64,000 bases of DNA from Geothrix fuzhouensis (GTDB lineage Bacteria > Acidobacteriota > Holophagae > Holophagales > Holophagaceae), in assembly GCF_024609325.1 (NCBI RefSeq), contig NZ_JANHMQ010000001.1, positions 1,517,027 to 1,581,026 of the forward strand, in the 5' to 3' direction. Positions 38,874-48,051 of the stretch are shown here, piece after piece. Within the stretch, counting starts at the first letter, position 1; each line of letters opens with the position of its first letter. Both the position numbers and the translations under genes were made by a program. The notes under the pieces were generated by a model. It ran no database searches, had not been told where the DNA came from, and worked only from the letters and a program-made list of their open reading frames with translations.

Positions 38874-39566
38874 TCAGAACCGCTTCTCGATCACGCGCCA
38901 ATCGATGAGCGGCTTCACGGCGTCCACGTACTTGGCCCGCCCCGTGGCGCCGTAATCCTTCACGTAGGCGTGTTCCCAGACGTCCACGACGAGGAGGGGC
39001 TGGGTGCCCACGGCCACGGCGTTCTCGTGGTCCTGGAACCAGGCGTTCATGAGCCGCCCGGTGACGGGATCCTTCACGAGGGCGCCCCAGCCGATGCCCG
39101 GCATGGTGCAGGTGGCCTTGAAGGCGGCCCACCACGCATCGAAGGAACCCCAGGTGCCGGCGATGGCCTGGTGGAGCGGATGCGTCGAGCTGGGCTTGGC
39201 GGCGTGTTGGGAGATGGCCTCGAAATAGAGCTCGTGCAGGCGCATGCCGCTGAACTCGAACCCCAGACGCCGGCGGAGTTCCTGCACCATCGGACTGGCT
39301 TTGCCCTCCTTCTCCGCGGCGAGCACGTCCTTCAGGAGCGCATTGGTGCGGGTGACGTAGCCCTTGTAGAGGGTGAGGTGCTCGGCCACCAACTCCTTGC
39401 CGAGGCCAGTCAGCCCTGTGCCGAAGTCGAACGCGCGGGGAGCGTACTCCGCCAGGGGATGGCCGGTGGGCTTCACGTCGGTCGGGTCGGGGCTTAGGCC
39501 CTTGGCATGCAGGCCGGCGCCCACGGCACCGGCGGCGAGGGTTCCAAGAAGGGTGCGACGGTCCAT
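38874..39566 (-). CDS. exported Fe/Mn superoxide dismutase
   Basis: 230 residues. The N-terminus MDRRTLLGTLAAGAVGAGL is Tat-like (RR followed by a hydrophobic stretch), so the folded metalloenzyme is probably exported. Metal ligands are present: EHLTLYKGYV, LHELYF and DVWEHAYVKDYG (Asp and His). It belongs to the SOD branch with H..LY.GYV rather than the E. coli SodB text. The genomic neighbours are unrelated. AT-rich DNA with a dyad lies upstream. Confidence 0.9.
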   Translation of the reverse strand: MDRRTLLGTLAAGAVGAGLHAKGLSPDPTDVKPTGHPLAEYAPRAFDFGTGLTGLGKELVAEHLTLYKGYVTRTNALLKDVLAAEKEGKASPMVQELRRRLGFEFSGMRLHELYFEAISQHAAKPSSTHPLHQAIAGTWGSFDAWWAAFKATCTMPGIGWGALVKDPVTGRLMNAWFQDHENAVAVGTQPLLVVDVWEHAYVKDYGATGRAKYVDAVKPLIDWRVIEKRF

Positions 39567-39607
39567 GGCGGCTCCCGAGAAAGGACCCCAGCCTAGTCCA
39601 TGTCATC

Positions 39608-39628
39608 TATCAATCCAAGCGTTTGATA
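39608..39628. promoter_or_regulatory. inverted repeat upstream of the SOD gene
   Basis: TATCAA (39608-39613) and TTGATA (39623-39628) with a nine-base spacer, 42 bases before the SOD start. Possible operator; no regulator can be assigned. Confidence 0.3.
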
Positions 39629-39760
39629 AATATGAATATGACTAATAAAAAAACAGCAATATCTCAGCATTTCCAGAACGAACTCCAGGCGCCGCTAAGC
39701 CAAGCCGGAGCGTGGGTCGGTGGGCAGGCCTTCCTGCTCCTCGCCTGTTCTCGCGTCGCC

Positions 39761-39790
39761 TTGACGGTTCCGCGCCTCCCAGTCCAGGAT
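39761..39790 (+). promoter_or_regulatory. candidate promoter of the DAHP-synthase leader
   Basis: TTGACG (39761-39766) and CAGGAT (39785-39790) with an 18-base spacer lie 20 bases before the leader-peptide ATG. The -35 is five of six, the -10 three of six. Confidence 0.35.
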
Positions 39791-39809
39791 GGAACACCCT
39801 GGACCGCCC

Positions 39810-39884
39810 ATGACCCCCCGCTTCCATACCTATTATTGGTTCCCGCACACGGATCGTGCGTGGCACGGCGAGGGTCCAGCCTGA
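39810..39884 (+). CDS. aromatic-rich leader peptide of DAHP synthase
   Basis: A 24-codon open frame, ATG to TGA. Residues 5-11 are FHTYYWF and residue 18 is Trp: six aromatic residues out of 24, covering all three end products of the shikimate pathway. The frame ends 78 bases before the DAHP synthase ATG and is followed by a terminator with U-tract. The ribosome site is weak (GGA). The peptide itself need have no function; ribosome stalling on these codons would report the aromatic aminoacyl-tRNA supply. Confidence 0.75.
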   Translation: MTPRFHTYYWFPHTDRAWHGEGPA

Positions 39885-39937
39885 CACCTGGAACATCCCA
39901 CTGACCACCCCGATCCTCCCAAGGGACCGGGGTTTTT
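39851..39937 (+). promoter_or_regulatory. transcription attenuator: antiterminator and terminator of aroF-type gene
   Basis: Terminator: CCCCGATCC (39908-39916) pairs with GGGACCGGGG (39923-39932, one mismatch), followed by five T. Antiterminator: GGATCGTGCGTGG (39851-39863), inside the leader frame just past the aromatic codons, can pair with CCACCCCGATCC (39905-39916), which contains the terminator's left arm. The two structures are mutually exclusive. Confidence 0.75.
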
Positions 39938-39961
39938 CATTTTCTTCCGGAAGGCCCAGCC

Positions 39962-41044
39962 ATGACCCACCAGGCGCTTGAGAACCTCAACATTGATTCG
40001 TTCGACCGCATGCCCTCCCCGGCCGAGGTCCACGCGGCCCTGCCCGTCCCGGATGGCGTGGCCGAGACCGTGGCCGGCGGTCGCCGGGACCTGCAGCGCA
40101 TCCTGACCCGGGAGGATCCCCGCCTGGTGGTGGTGGTGGGGCCGTGCAGCATCCACGATCCGGTGGCCGGCCTCGACTACGCGCGGCGGCTCAAGGCGCT
40201 GTCAGACGAGGTCGCGGACACCCTGCTGCTGGTGATGCGGGTCTACTTCGAGAAGCCGCGCACCGCCACGGGTTGGAAGGGTTTCATCAACGACCCGCAC
40301 ATGGATGACTCCTTCCACATCGAGGAGGGCATGCGGAAAGCCCGGGAGTTCCTGCTTCGCATCGGCGAAGTTGGCCTGCCTGCCGCCACCGAGGCCCTGG
40401 ACCCCAACACGCCCCAGTACATCGGCGACCTCATCAGCTGGACGGCCATCGGCGCCCGGACCTCCGAATCCCAGACCCACCGGGAGATGTCCAGCGGCCT
40501 CTCCACACCCGTGGGCTTCAAGAACGCCACGGACGGTGATCTGGCGGCCGCCGTGAACGCCATCCTCTCCGCCTCCCGGCCCCACAGCTTCCTGGGCCTG
40601 AACGACCAGGGCTCCGCCGCCATCGTCCGCACCCGGGGCAATGCCCACGGTCACCTGGTGCTGCGCGGCGGCGGCGGCCGCCCCAACTACGACACCGTCA
40701 GCATTGCCCTGGCTGAAGTCGCCCTGCGCAAGGCGGGCCTGCCCGAGAACATCGTGGTGGACTGCTCGCACGCCAACAGCCACAAGAACCCCCACCTCCA
40801 GCCCCTGGTCCTCCAGGACTGCGCCCATCAGATCCTGCGGGGGAATAAATCCATCATCGGTGCGATGGTCGAGAGCTTTCTGGTGGAAGGCAACCAGCCC
40901 ATCCCGGCAGACCTTTCCACCTTGAAATACGGCTGCTCCGTCACGGATGCCTGCCTGGGCTGGGACGACACGGCCGCGATGCTCCGGGAGACCCGGGACC
41001 TGCTCAAGGATGTGCTGCCGTCTAGGGCCTGTAGATCTCGGTGA
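39962..41044 (+). CDS. aroF: 3-deoxy-7-phosphoheptulonate (DAHP) synthase, class I
   Basis: 360 residues of the E. coli AroF/G/H type. GPCSIHDPVAGLDYARRL, MRVYFEKPRTATGWKGFINDP, the SHANSHKNP loop and the GNQPIP block are intact. It condenses phosphoenolpyruvate and erythrose-4-phosphate, the first step of aromatic synthesis. GGAAGG seven bases before ATG. Control by the attenuator upstream is strongly suggested; which isozyme letter applies is uncertain. The last residues (SRACRSR) overlap the convergent Kelch gene by 23 bases and may have been altered by its arrival. Confidence 0.93.
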   Translation: MTHQALENLNIDSFDRMPSPAEVHAALPVPDGVAETVAGGRRDLQRILTREDPRLVVVVGPCSIHDPVAGLDYARRLKALSDEVADTLLLVMRVYFEKPRTATGWKGFINDPHMDDSFHIEEGMRKAREFLLRIGEVGLPAATEALDPNTPQYIGDLISWTAIGARTSESQTHREMSSGLSTPVGFKNATDGDLAAAVNAILSASRPHSFLGLNDQGSAAIVRTRGNAHGHLVLRGGGGRPNYDTVSIALAEVALRKAGLPENIVVDCSHANSHKNPHLQPLVLQDCAHQILRGNKSIIGAMVESFLVEGNQPIPADLSTLKYGCSVTDACLGWDDTAAMLRETRDLLKDVLPSRACRSR

Positions 41045-43673
41045 CCAGATCGCCACCACGACCGAAAGTGACCATGACATCTCCGTTGGGGAAACGGATG
41101 GAACGATGGCCTGCCCGGGGCAAGGCCAGGTTATCCGCCGGTGACCACACTTGCGTGGCGGGGTCGTAGAGCTCGGCGCTGCCGAGGATGGCGTTGGAAG
41201 AATCCCTACCCCCCACCACCAGAACCTTGCCGTTCGTGAGGAGGTCAGCCGAATAGCGTGTGCGCACCGATCCCATGGCGGAAGTCGGGAGCCAGCCGTT
41301 CGTCGCGGGATCGAATATTTCAGCACTGTCCAAGGTCCCGGAAACCCCAGTCCCGCCTGTCACAAGTACCCTCCCATCCGACAGCAGGGTGGCCAGGTGG
41401 CCACTGCGGGCCGTTCCGAGCGTTCCCACGGCGGTCCAGGTCTCTCCAGCAGGATCGTAGAGTTCAGCGTTGGCGATCGGATCAGAGAAACTGCCACCAC
41501 CGACCACCAACACCTTCCCGGTGGGAAGCAAGGTGGCGGTGTGGCCGGAACGGGCGATTGTGGGGCCGGTCGTGGGTCGCCAAGTTGAGGTGGCGGGCTC
41601 GTAGAGTTCGGCGCTCTTCAATTCGATGCCTCCGCCGGAACCGCCCACGACCAGGACCTTCCCGTTCGGGAGCAGCGTGGCCGTATAGCCGCGTCGCATC
41701 TCGTTTAGATTGCCAACCGACGTCCAGGACCCTTCAGCAGGGTTGTAGAGCTCAGCGGTGGTGAAGCCTGGCTGCGACTGCGAGTCACCGCCTACCACCA
41801 GCACTTTCCCATCCGAGAGCAAGGTGGCTGTGTGACTCATGCGGGTCGCCCCCATGTTATCTGTGGGCGTCCAGTATCCCGTTTCAGGGGCGGCGATTTC
41901 CGCATCGTTTAGGTTTCCTCGCGGGAAGTTCTCTCCTCCCGCGACGAGCGCCTGCCCGTTCGCGAGAAGGGTGGCTGTGTGGAACTCGCGGGGGGCTCTC
42001 GGTTGCCCAGGCAGTGGCTTCCAGGTCCCGGCTCCCGGGTCGTAGATTTCAGAACTGGCGATATCATAGAAGTACAGGGATCCACGGCCGCCGGTCACCA
42101 GGACCGTACCGTCCTGGAGCAGGGTGGCTGTGTGGCCGAACCGCCCCGTTCCCAGGTTGCCGGCGGTTGTCCAGGTCGCTGCCACGGGATCAAAGATGGC
42201 CGTGCTGAAGAAGAAATTGTCACGGCGTTCACCACCCGCCATCAGCACCCGCCCATCCGGGAGGAGGGTGGTCGTATGAAAGCGGCGTTCTGGCCCCATG
42301 GTGGCCGTGGGAGTCCAGGTCCCGCTCCCGGGATCGTAGATTTCGGCGCTGGACATATCCCAGGGGAAGATTGAACCTCCGGTCACGAGGACTTTCCCAT
42401 CCGCGAGCAGAGTGGCCGCGCACTCGTTCCGCGCCAGGGTTAGGCTGCCGGTGGAAACCCAGGTGCCGTTCGCCGGGTCGTAGAGCTCCGTGACGGGGTT
42501 GTCTTCGGAGCCCCCGGCCACCAGGACCTTCCCATCCAGCAGCCGCGTGGCCGTGTGGAAGGTCCGCGCGATGCCCATGCTGCCGGTGGACGTCCACTTC
42601 TCAGCGGCAGGGTCGTAGACTTCCGCGGTGGCCGTGTCACCGCCTGCTGCGAGCACCGTCCCGTCCAGCAGCAGCGTGGCCGTGTAGGCGCGCCGCGAGG
42701 TTCCCGGTTTGCCCGTGTGATGCCAGGTTCCCGAGGCGGGGTCGTAGAGCTCGGCCGTGCCATTGCCAGCCACCAGCACTTGGCCGGTGTTGAGGAGGGT
42801 TGAGGTGTGCCTGTCCCGCGGGTTCGCCATGCTGTCGACGAGGTTCCAATGCCCCGTCTCGGGATCGTAGACCTCGGCGCTGTTCCCGCCGCCGCCTGTC
42901 ACCAGCACGCGGCCACTGGGGAGGCGTGTGGACTGGCAAGGGTACCTCGTGACGGATGCACCTCCGTTCTTGACCAGCCAGGTTCCCGTCTGGATGGTGA
43001 CCTTCCGAGTGGAGGCGACAGCATCCCCGGCCTGGTTCTGGACATCCACCTTCAGGTGGAAGGTGCCCACCGATGGGCCTGCCGAGAAGCTGATCACGTG
43101 GGTACCCTGTCCGGCAGTGATGCTGGCTCTGCCGTTGTCGGGAACGATGGACCAGAGGTAGGTCATTCCCTGCTGGTGGGGCACGCTGGCCTTCATCCAG
43201 GTATCGCCGGGGTGGGTTTTCAAGGGCAGTGCCAGTTCAGCGTTGGGGGCGGCCACCACGGTGGCGGAGGCGCTCCCAGAGCCGCTGCCGCCATAGGCCG
43301 TGACGACCACCTGGGCGGTTAGGGTGGTGCCGGCTACGCCGGCGGTAAAGGTGATGGCGCGGCTTCCCTGGCCTGAGGTGAGCGTCCCCCCGGTCAAGGT
43401 CCAGGCATAGACGGCCTTCGGCCCCCAGTCCGAGGTGGTCGCCACGAGCCCCGCCCTTTTCTCGGTGACGAAAGGAGCCAGGTTCACCACCGGGTTCTCG
43501 GGCGGAATCTCGGACTTCACCGTCTGGTCCGTGAGCTGGGTCAGGACGGTGATCCCGGCCGGAGCAGCCTGGCTCCATAGGGCGCCGCCCACCACCCCCA
43601 GGGCCAGGAGCACGGGCACACAAAGGAGGCGAATAAGCGTCGCCGCGCATCGACTGATCCTTGACCAAGCCAT
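41022..43673 (-). CDS. exported Kelch-repeat beta-propeller protein
   Basis: 883 residues. A hydrophobic export signal lies at about 13-35. Two Ig/PKD-like segments follow (about 85-235; WTLTGGTLTSGQGSRAITFTAG and WSIVPDNGRASITAGQGTHVISFSAG). Residues 240-883 hold fourteen Kelch units of about 46-50 residues, each of the form HTATLLPDGKVLVVGG ... SAELYDPATGTW, enough for two six- or seven-bladed propellers. The gene is one long tandem repeat of about 145 bases at DNA level. It is flanked by a functional DAHP synthase on one side and a broken one on the other. Likely surface adhesion or binding; no enzyme motif is seen. Confidence 0.88.
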   Translation of the reverse strand: MAWSRISRCAATLIRLLCVPVLLALGVVGGALWSQAAPAGITVLTQLTDQTVKSEIPPENPVVNLAPFVTEKRAGLVATTSDWGPKAVYAWTLTGGTLTSGQGSRAITFTAGVAGTTLTAQVVVTAYGGSGSGSASATVVAAPNAELALPLKTHPGDTWMKASVPHQQGMTYLWSIVPDNGRASITAGQGTHVISFSAGPSVGTFHLKVDVQNQAGDAVASTRKVTIQTGTWLVKNGGASVTRYPCQSTRLPSGRVLVTGGGGNSAEVYDPETGHWNLVDSMANPRDRHTSTLLNTGQVLVAGNGTAELYDPASGTWHHTGKPGTSRRAYTATLLLDGTVLAAGGDTATAEVYDPAAEKWTSTGSMGIARTFHTATRLLDGKVLVAGGSEDNPVTELYDPANGTWVSTGSLTLARNECAATLLADGKVLVTGGSIFPWDMSSAEIYDPGSGTWTPTATMGPERRFHTTTLLPDGRVLMAGGERRDNFFFSTAIFDPVAATWTTAGNLGTGRFGHTATLLQDGTVLVTGGRGSLYFYDIASSEIYDPGAGTWKPLPGQPRAPREFHTATLLANGQALVAGGENFPRGNLNDAEIAAPETGYWTPTDNMGATRMSHTATLLSDGKVLVVGGDSQSQPGFTTAELYNPAEGSWTSVGNLNEMRRGYTATLLPNGKVLVVGGSGGGIELKSAELYEPATSTWRPTTGPTIARSGHTATLLPTGKVLVVGGGSFSDPIANAELYDPAGETWTAVGTLGTARSGHLATLLSDGRVLVTGGTGVSGTLDSAEIFDPATNGWLPTSAMGSVRTRYSADLLTNGKVLVVGGRDSSNAILGSAELYDPATQVWSPADNLALPRAGHRSIRFPNGDVMVTFGRGGDLVTEIYRP

Positions 43674-43734
43674 TAGATACCCCCTGTAAACGGAAGTCGT
43701 TGGCCGCTGCGATGAGGACCACTGGCCCTCTCCC

Positions 43735-43749
43735 GTGATCAGTGATCAC
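43735..43749. promoter_or_regulatory. palindrome upstream of the Kelch gene
   Basis: GTGATCA, one base, TGATCAC: a perfect 15-base odd palindrome 62 bases before the Kelch start. Possible operator. The surrounding 43674-43892 holds no gene. Confidence 0.35.
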
Positions 43750-43892
43750 TGTAAAAACAAGTTCATAGGCGATTACAACATCACCTTATTACATGAATAT
43801 GCCATTCACCCCTGGGCGCAATGTTGATTCTGTTTGTGCGCACTCATGCCGACATGGATCGCAGTTAAGCCGTCCGCCCCGGGTTCGGGGGC

Positions 43893-44070
43893 GGGCCTGC
43901 CCGAGAGCAGCGTGGTGGAGTGCGCCCACGCCAACCGCCACAAGAACCCCGCCTCCCGCCTCTGGCTCCCCAGGACTGCGCCCAGCAGATCCTGCGCCGC
44001 AACCGCTTCCTCATCGGCGCGATGGTGGAGGGCTTCCTCAAAGCGGGCAGCCAGCCCATTCCGGGCGACC
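43893..44070 (+). pseudogene. remnant of a second DAHP synthase gene (3' part, frameshifted)
   Basis: Translating one frame gives GLPESSVVECAHANRHKNP and a second frame gives QDCAQQILRRNRFLIGAMVE followed by GFLKAGSQPIP. These line up with GLPENIVVDCSHANSHKNP and QDCAHQILRGNKSIIGAMVE of the intact gene at 39962-41044. A single-base deletion near 43955-43965 separates the frames, and neither the 5' two thirds nor the last 25 residues is present. Nucleotide similarity to the intact copy is roughly 80 percent by eye, so it is an old paralogue, not a recent duplication. Confidence 0.85.
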
Positions 44071-44125
44071 CGGAACCCGTTCAAGACTGCGCTGGCGAAA
44101 CCGAGACCCGCCTCCTGATCAGCTC

Positions 44126-45718
44126 TCAGGCTGGGGCAAGGTCGTGGGCAGGTCCCTCAAGCACGAAGGCCCTGGCACTTTCGTCGAGGGCTGCAGCCTG
44201 GGACGACAAGACCTCCGAAGTGGCCGACATCTCCTCGGCGGCCGTCGCATGCCGCTGCACCACATGGGAGAGTTCCTCGAGGGCGCGGTTGATCTCCCGG
44301 ACGGTGTGATCCTGGGCCATGGCCGCGTCGGAAAAGGCCTTCAGCTTTCGGGCGCTCCGCGTCACCTCAGGGGCCACCCGGGTAAGCAGCGCCTCGGCGC
44401 GCACGGCGATGTCCACGCTTCGATCTGAGATGGCGCGGATCTCCTTGGCTCCTTCCCGGCTGCGCTCTGCGAGCTTCTGCACCTCGACGGCCACCACCGC
44501 AAAGCCGCGGCCGTGAATGCCGGCGCGTGCCGCTTCGATGGCCGCATTGAGGGCCAGGAGATTGGTCTGGTAGGCAAGATCCTCGACCATGCCGATCCGC
44601 TCGGCGATGTCGCGCATGGCCGTCGAGGTCTCTGCGGCGGCGCTGGTCCCGACGCGCACCTCCTCGGCCACCCCTGCGGCCCGTTCGCTCGCCTTCTTGG
44701 CATCCTCCGCAGCCCGGGCCGCACCCGCGGCCAGTTCCTGCATGGAAGCCGTCAACTCCTCCACGGAGGCCGCCTGCTCCGAGGAACCGTGGCTCACATC
44801 CTGGGAGGTGGCGTTGAGCTGGGTACTCACCTGCTTGACGACCTCGACGGAGTGCTGGAGCGTGGCCACCAGGGAGGCCACGGCCTCCCGCATGGCGCGC
44901 AGGGCGCCGGCCATCGTGCCGGTCTCGTCCTGCGTGGCCTCGAAGGCCCGGAGCGAGTCGTCATCTCGGAAGTCGTACCCGGCCAGACGGCCCAGGCTGG
45001 CGGTGATCGCCACGATCGGCCGGGCGATCCGGTGCCCGAAGGTCGCCCACACCGCCACGGTCACGATCAGGCATGCGGCGACCACGGCGAGCAGCACCTG
45101 GGTGCGTTGCCGTATGTCGGTGGTGGCGGCCGCCCGCTCGGTGGCCACGATCGCATCGATGTCGTCCACGTAGTTGCCGGTGCCGATGACCCAACCGAAG
45201 GACGGAACCAGGAGCGAGTAGGCCCGCTTGGGGAGCGACACGGTGCCGCCCTTCTTCGGGAACCAGTAGTCGCTGTAGCCACCACCGCTGGTGCCCGCCC
45301 GGATGATGTCCCGCATGTACGGGGTGCCCTTCTGATCCACCGCATCGATCCGGTTCTTGCCCTCGAGAATGGGTTGGGTGGCATGCACCATGTTCAGGCC
45401 ATCCACCGTGTCCGCCCAAAAGTAGCCTTCCTGGTCGTACCGGAGCCCGCGCAGGAGGTCAGCACCAAGCCGCTTCGCCTCCTCGGCCTTGATCTCGCCC
45501 TTCTGCTGTCGCTCGGCGATCCTGGCGAGCATGGACGCCGCCGTCTCGACCTCCAGACGTGCCCGCCGGTCGTAGTCGGCACGCAGGGTCCGCTCGAGCT
45601 GCTCGATGCGCTGCTCCGACGTACGCCGTCCCTCGATGATGAGGAAGGTTCCGAGTGCCAGGCCCGCGATCGTGGCAGTTGCGACCGTGAGGGAGATGAT
45701 CTTCGCTGCGATGCGCAT
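44126..45718 (-). CDS. methyl-accepting chemotaxis protein with single Cache sensor
   Basis: 530 residues. TM1 is about 7-29, the periplasmic single-Cache domain about 35-200 ([60 protein letters not shown] in stretches), TM2 about 207-227, HAMP, then the signalling coiled coil with hairpin [22 protein letters not shown] and [19 protein letters not shown] 45718 has GAGG upstream; the longer frame lacks support. No CheA/CheW gene is nearby. No CheB/R-binding pentapeptide is at the C-terminus (ends APA). Confidence 0.93.
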   Translation of the reverse strand: MRIAAKIISLTVATATIAGLALGTFLIIEGRRTSEQRIEQLERTLRADYDRRARLEVETAASMLARIAERQQKGEIKAEEAKRLGADLLRGLRYDQEGYFWADTVDGLNMVHATQPILEGKNRIDAVDQKGTPYMRDIIRAGTSGGGYSDYWFPKKGGTVSLPKRAYSLLVPSFGWVIGTGNYVDDIDAIVATERAAATTDIRQRTQVLLAVVAACLIVTVAVWATFGHRIARPIVAITASLGRLAGYDFRDDDSLRAFEATQDETGTMAGALRAMREAVASLVATLQHSVEVVKQVSTQLNATSQDVSHGSSEQAASVEELTASMQELAAGAARAAEDAKKASERAAGVAEEVRVGTSAAAETSTAMRDIAERIGMVEDLAYQTNLLALNAAIEAARAGIHGRGFAVVAVEVQKLAERSREGAKEIRAISDRSVDIAVRAEALLTRVAPEVTRSARKLKAFSDAAMAQDHTVREINRALEELSHVVQRHATAAEEMSATSEVLSSQAAALDESARAFVLEGPAHDLAPA

Positions 45719-45849
45719 ACCTGGAGCCTCGTGAGCGGGAACCCCATCATCTGACCACATGGTGTGGTGGCCGTGGGGACGAATCTTCCGCCCGGGCGGG
45801 GCCCGGGACGCGGGACGCGCCCCGGGGTGGTCCCCCGCCATGGGGTGGA

Positions 45850-47889
45850 TCAGGCTTTCAAGGCCTTGGCCGCCAGCTCCAGCACGTCCGTGGTGGCCAC
45901 GCCTTCGTGGTTGGTCTCACCGGCCGCATTGTTCAGCATGACGTTGCAGAAGGGGCAGCCCACGGCGATGGTGGTGGCCTTGGTTTCGAGGGCCTGCTCG
46001 AAGCGCTCGTGGTTCACGCGCTTGCCCAGGTGCTCCTCCAGCCAGAACCGCCCGCCGCCGGCGCCGCAGCACATCGTGGCTTCGCCGTGCTTCTCCATCT
46101 CCGTGAGCTTCACGCCGGGGATGGCGTCGAGGATGGCGCGGGGCGCTTCCACCTGGCCGTTGATGCGGCTGAGGTAGCAGGGATCGTGGTAGGTGAGGTC
46201 CGCATTCACCGTCTGGTCCAGCTTGAGCTTCCCTTCGGCCATCAGCTTCGCCACCAGTTCGGTGCCATGCACGACGTCAAAGTCCCCGCCGAAGGCCGGG
46301 TACTCGTTCTTGAGCGTGTTGAGGCAGTGGGGGCAGTTGGTGACGACCTTCTTCACGCCGTGGCCCTTGAGGGTCTCGATGTTGGCCTCGGTGGCCGACT
46401 GATACAGGTACTCGTTGCCCAGGCGTCGGGCGGATTCGCAGGTGCAGCTCTCCTCGGTGCCCAGGATGGCGAAGGAAACATCGGCCGCCTTCAACAGCTT
46501 CACCAGCGCCTGGGAGACCTTCTGGCCCGCGGCGTCGTAACTGCCTGCACACCCCACCCAGAACAGGTACTCGGCCTCGGGGTTCTCGGCCACGGTGGGC
46601 ACCTTGAGACCCTCGGCCCACTTGGCGCGATCGGCCTGGGCCAGGTTCCAGGGGTTGCCCTGGCGTTCCATGCCCTTGAAGGCCACCTGGGCCTCGGCGG
46701 GGAAGTTGCTCTCCTCCAGGGTGAGGTAGCGCCGCATGCCCACGAGCTTGTCCACGAAGCTGATCTGCAGGGGGCAGGCCCATTCGCAGTAGCCGCAGCT
46801 GGTGCAGGCCCAGATGGTGTCCTGGCTGATCCAGCCTTCCAGCTGCTCCTTGCTCCAGGGCGCCACTTCGTCGTCGCGCTTCCAATAGGAGCCCTCGGGC
46901 ACCGGGCCGCCGATGAGCAGGCGATCCTCGGGCACAGGCTTGTCCTGACCCATCTGCTCCAGGGGCGTGGCCTTCAGGTAGTCGCGGAGGTCATTGCCGA
47001 AATCCTTGGGGCGCAGCGGCTTGCCGGTGAGCGTTGTGGGGCAGTTCTCCAGGCAGCGGCCGCACTCCACACAGGTGTAGAAGTCGAGCATCTGCTTCCA
47101 GCTGAAGTCCTGGATCCGGTTGATGCCGAAGTGCTCGGCCTCCAGGTCCATGGGCTTGAGGTTCTTCTGGGGCTCCAGCTCCCGGAAGTAGATGTTGAAG
47201 AGCGAGGTGAAGACATGGAAGTGCTTGGAGTAGGGCAGGAAGTTGGCAAAGAAGTAGAGGGTCGCCAGGTGGAGCCACCACATCGTCTTGTAGAGTACGA
47301 CGAGACCGGACTGGCTCAGTCCGCCCAGCCAGCCGGCCACCGCCACGCCCGCGGGAGACCAGGCGGCCCAGGCCGGATGGTGCAGGGCGACGAAGGCGCC
47401 GTCCGCCAGAAGGTCCGTGACCATGAGGCCGCCGATGAGGCTCAAGGTGGCCCAGGCGTCCCAGGAGTTTTCCAGGCGCCAGGGCTTGGCGGCCAGGCGG
47501 CGGAAGGTGGCGAGGGCGATGCCCACGAGCACCAGCACCTCGAAGATGTCCTTGGTGGTCTGATACCCGAGGCCGAAGACGCCCAGGGCCTCGGTCATGT
47601 GGAAGGCGGGGAAGAGGCCCTCCAGCACCAGCCCGATGGTGCGCAGAGACAAGGCGCAGAAGCCCCAGAAGATGAGGATGTGGTAGAAGCCCGCATACTT
47701 GTCGCGGACCATGCGCTTCTGCATCAACGCGAGGGTGAAGACGCCCTTGAGGCGCACCCAGGGCTGGTCGAAGCGGTTGTCCGGCAGACCGGCCTTCATG
47801 GTGGCGATCCGCAGGCGCATGGTCCAGGCGAAGAACCCGACCGCGGCGAGCGTCATGATCCAGAACAGCGCGATTTCCAGGGCCTTCAT
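45850..47889 (-). CDS. membrane Fe-S oxidoreductase, ETF:menaquinone-oxidoreductase-like (NarI/HdrD fusion)
   Basis: 679 residues. About six N-terminal helices (1-235) resemble the haem b-binding NarI-like membrane domain with several helix histidines. Then come two 4Fe-4S sites, [12 protein letters not shown] (about 273-284) and [12 protein letters not shown] (about 362-373), and two CCG domains (CAGSYD...ESCTCES...[13 protein letters not shown]...CCGAGGG...GCPFC) as in HdrD/HdrB. This layout is that of membrane oxidoreductases which pass electrons from electron-transfer flavoprotein to menaquinone (EMO) during beta-oxidation. No etfAB genes are adjacent, so the partner is inferred. Confidence 0.85.
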   Translation of the reverse strand: MKALEIALFWIMTLAAVGFFAWTMRLRIATMKAGLPDNRFDQPWVRLKGVFTLALMQKRMVRDKYAGFYHILIFWGFCALSLRTIGLVLEGLFPAFHMTEALGVFGLGYQTTKDIFEVLVLVGIALATFRRLAAKPWRLENSWDAWATLSLIGGLMVTDLLADGAFVALHHPAWAAWSPAGVAVAGWLGGLSQSGLVVLYKTMWWLHLATLYFFANFLPYSKHFHVFTSLFNIYFRELEPQKNLKPMDLEAEHFGINRIQDFSWKQMLDFYTCVECGRCLENCPTTLTGKPLRPKDFGNDLRDYLKATPLEQMGQDKPVPEDRLLIGGPVPEGSYWKRDDEVAPWSKEQLEGWISQDTIWACTSCGYCEWACPLQISFVDKLVGMRRYLTLEESNFPAEAQVAFKGMERQGNPWNLAQADRAKWAEGLKVPTVAENPEAEYLFWVGCAGSYDAAGQKVSQALVKLLKAADVSFAILGTEESCTCESARRLGNEYLYQSATEANIETLKGHGVKKVVTNCPHCLNTLKNEYPAFGGDFDVVHGTELVAKLMAEGKLKLDQTVNADLTYHDPCYLSRINGQVEAPRAILDAIPGVKLTEMEKHGEATMCCGAGGGRFWLEEHLGKRVNHERFEQALETKATTIAVGCPFCNVMLNNAAGETNHEGVATTDVLELAAKALKA

Positions 47890-48051
47890 GGTGGTCCCTC
47901 CCAGCAGTCAACGTTCAGAAGAGGCCACAGCGGGGCGCTGCGGGCCATTCCATTGTCTCACCCGGTTATCAGGTATGCGGTCGAAGGGACAGTGTAGCCA
48001 TGGCCATGACAAACTGAAGTCCCGACCTGGAGTCAGTTTCCGGAGCCCGCC

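Noticed and set aside
41022..43673. CRISPR-like or non-coding tandem repeat
   Set aside because: The ~145-base periodicity is coding: it corresponds to Kelch units in one continuous frame.
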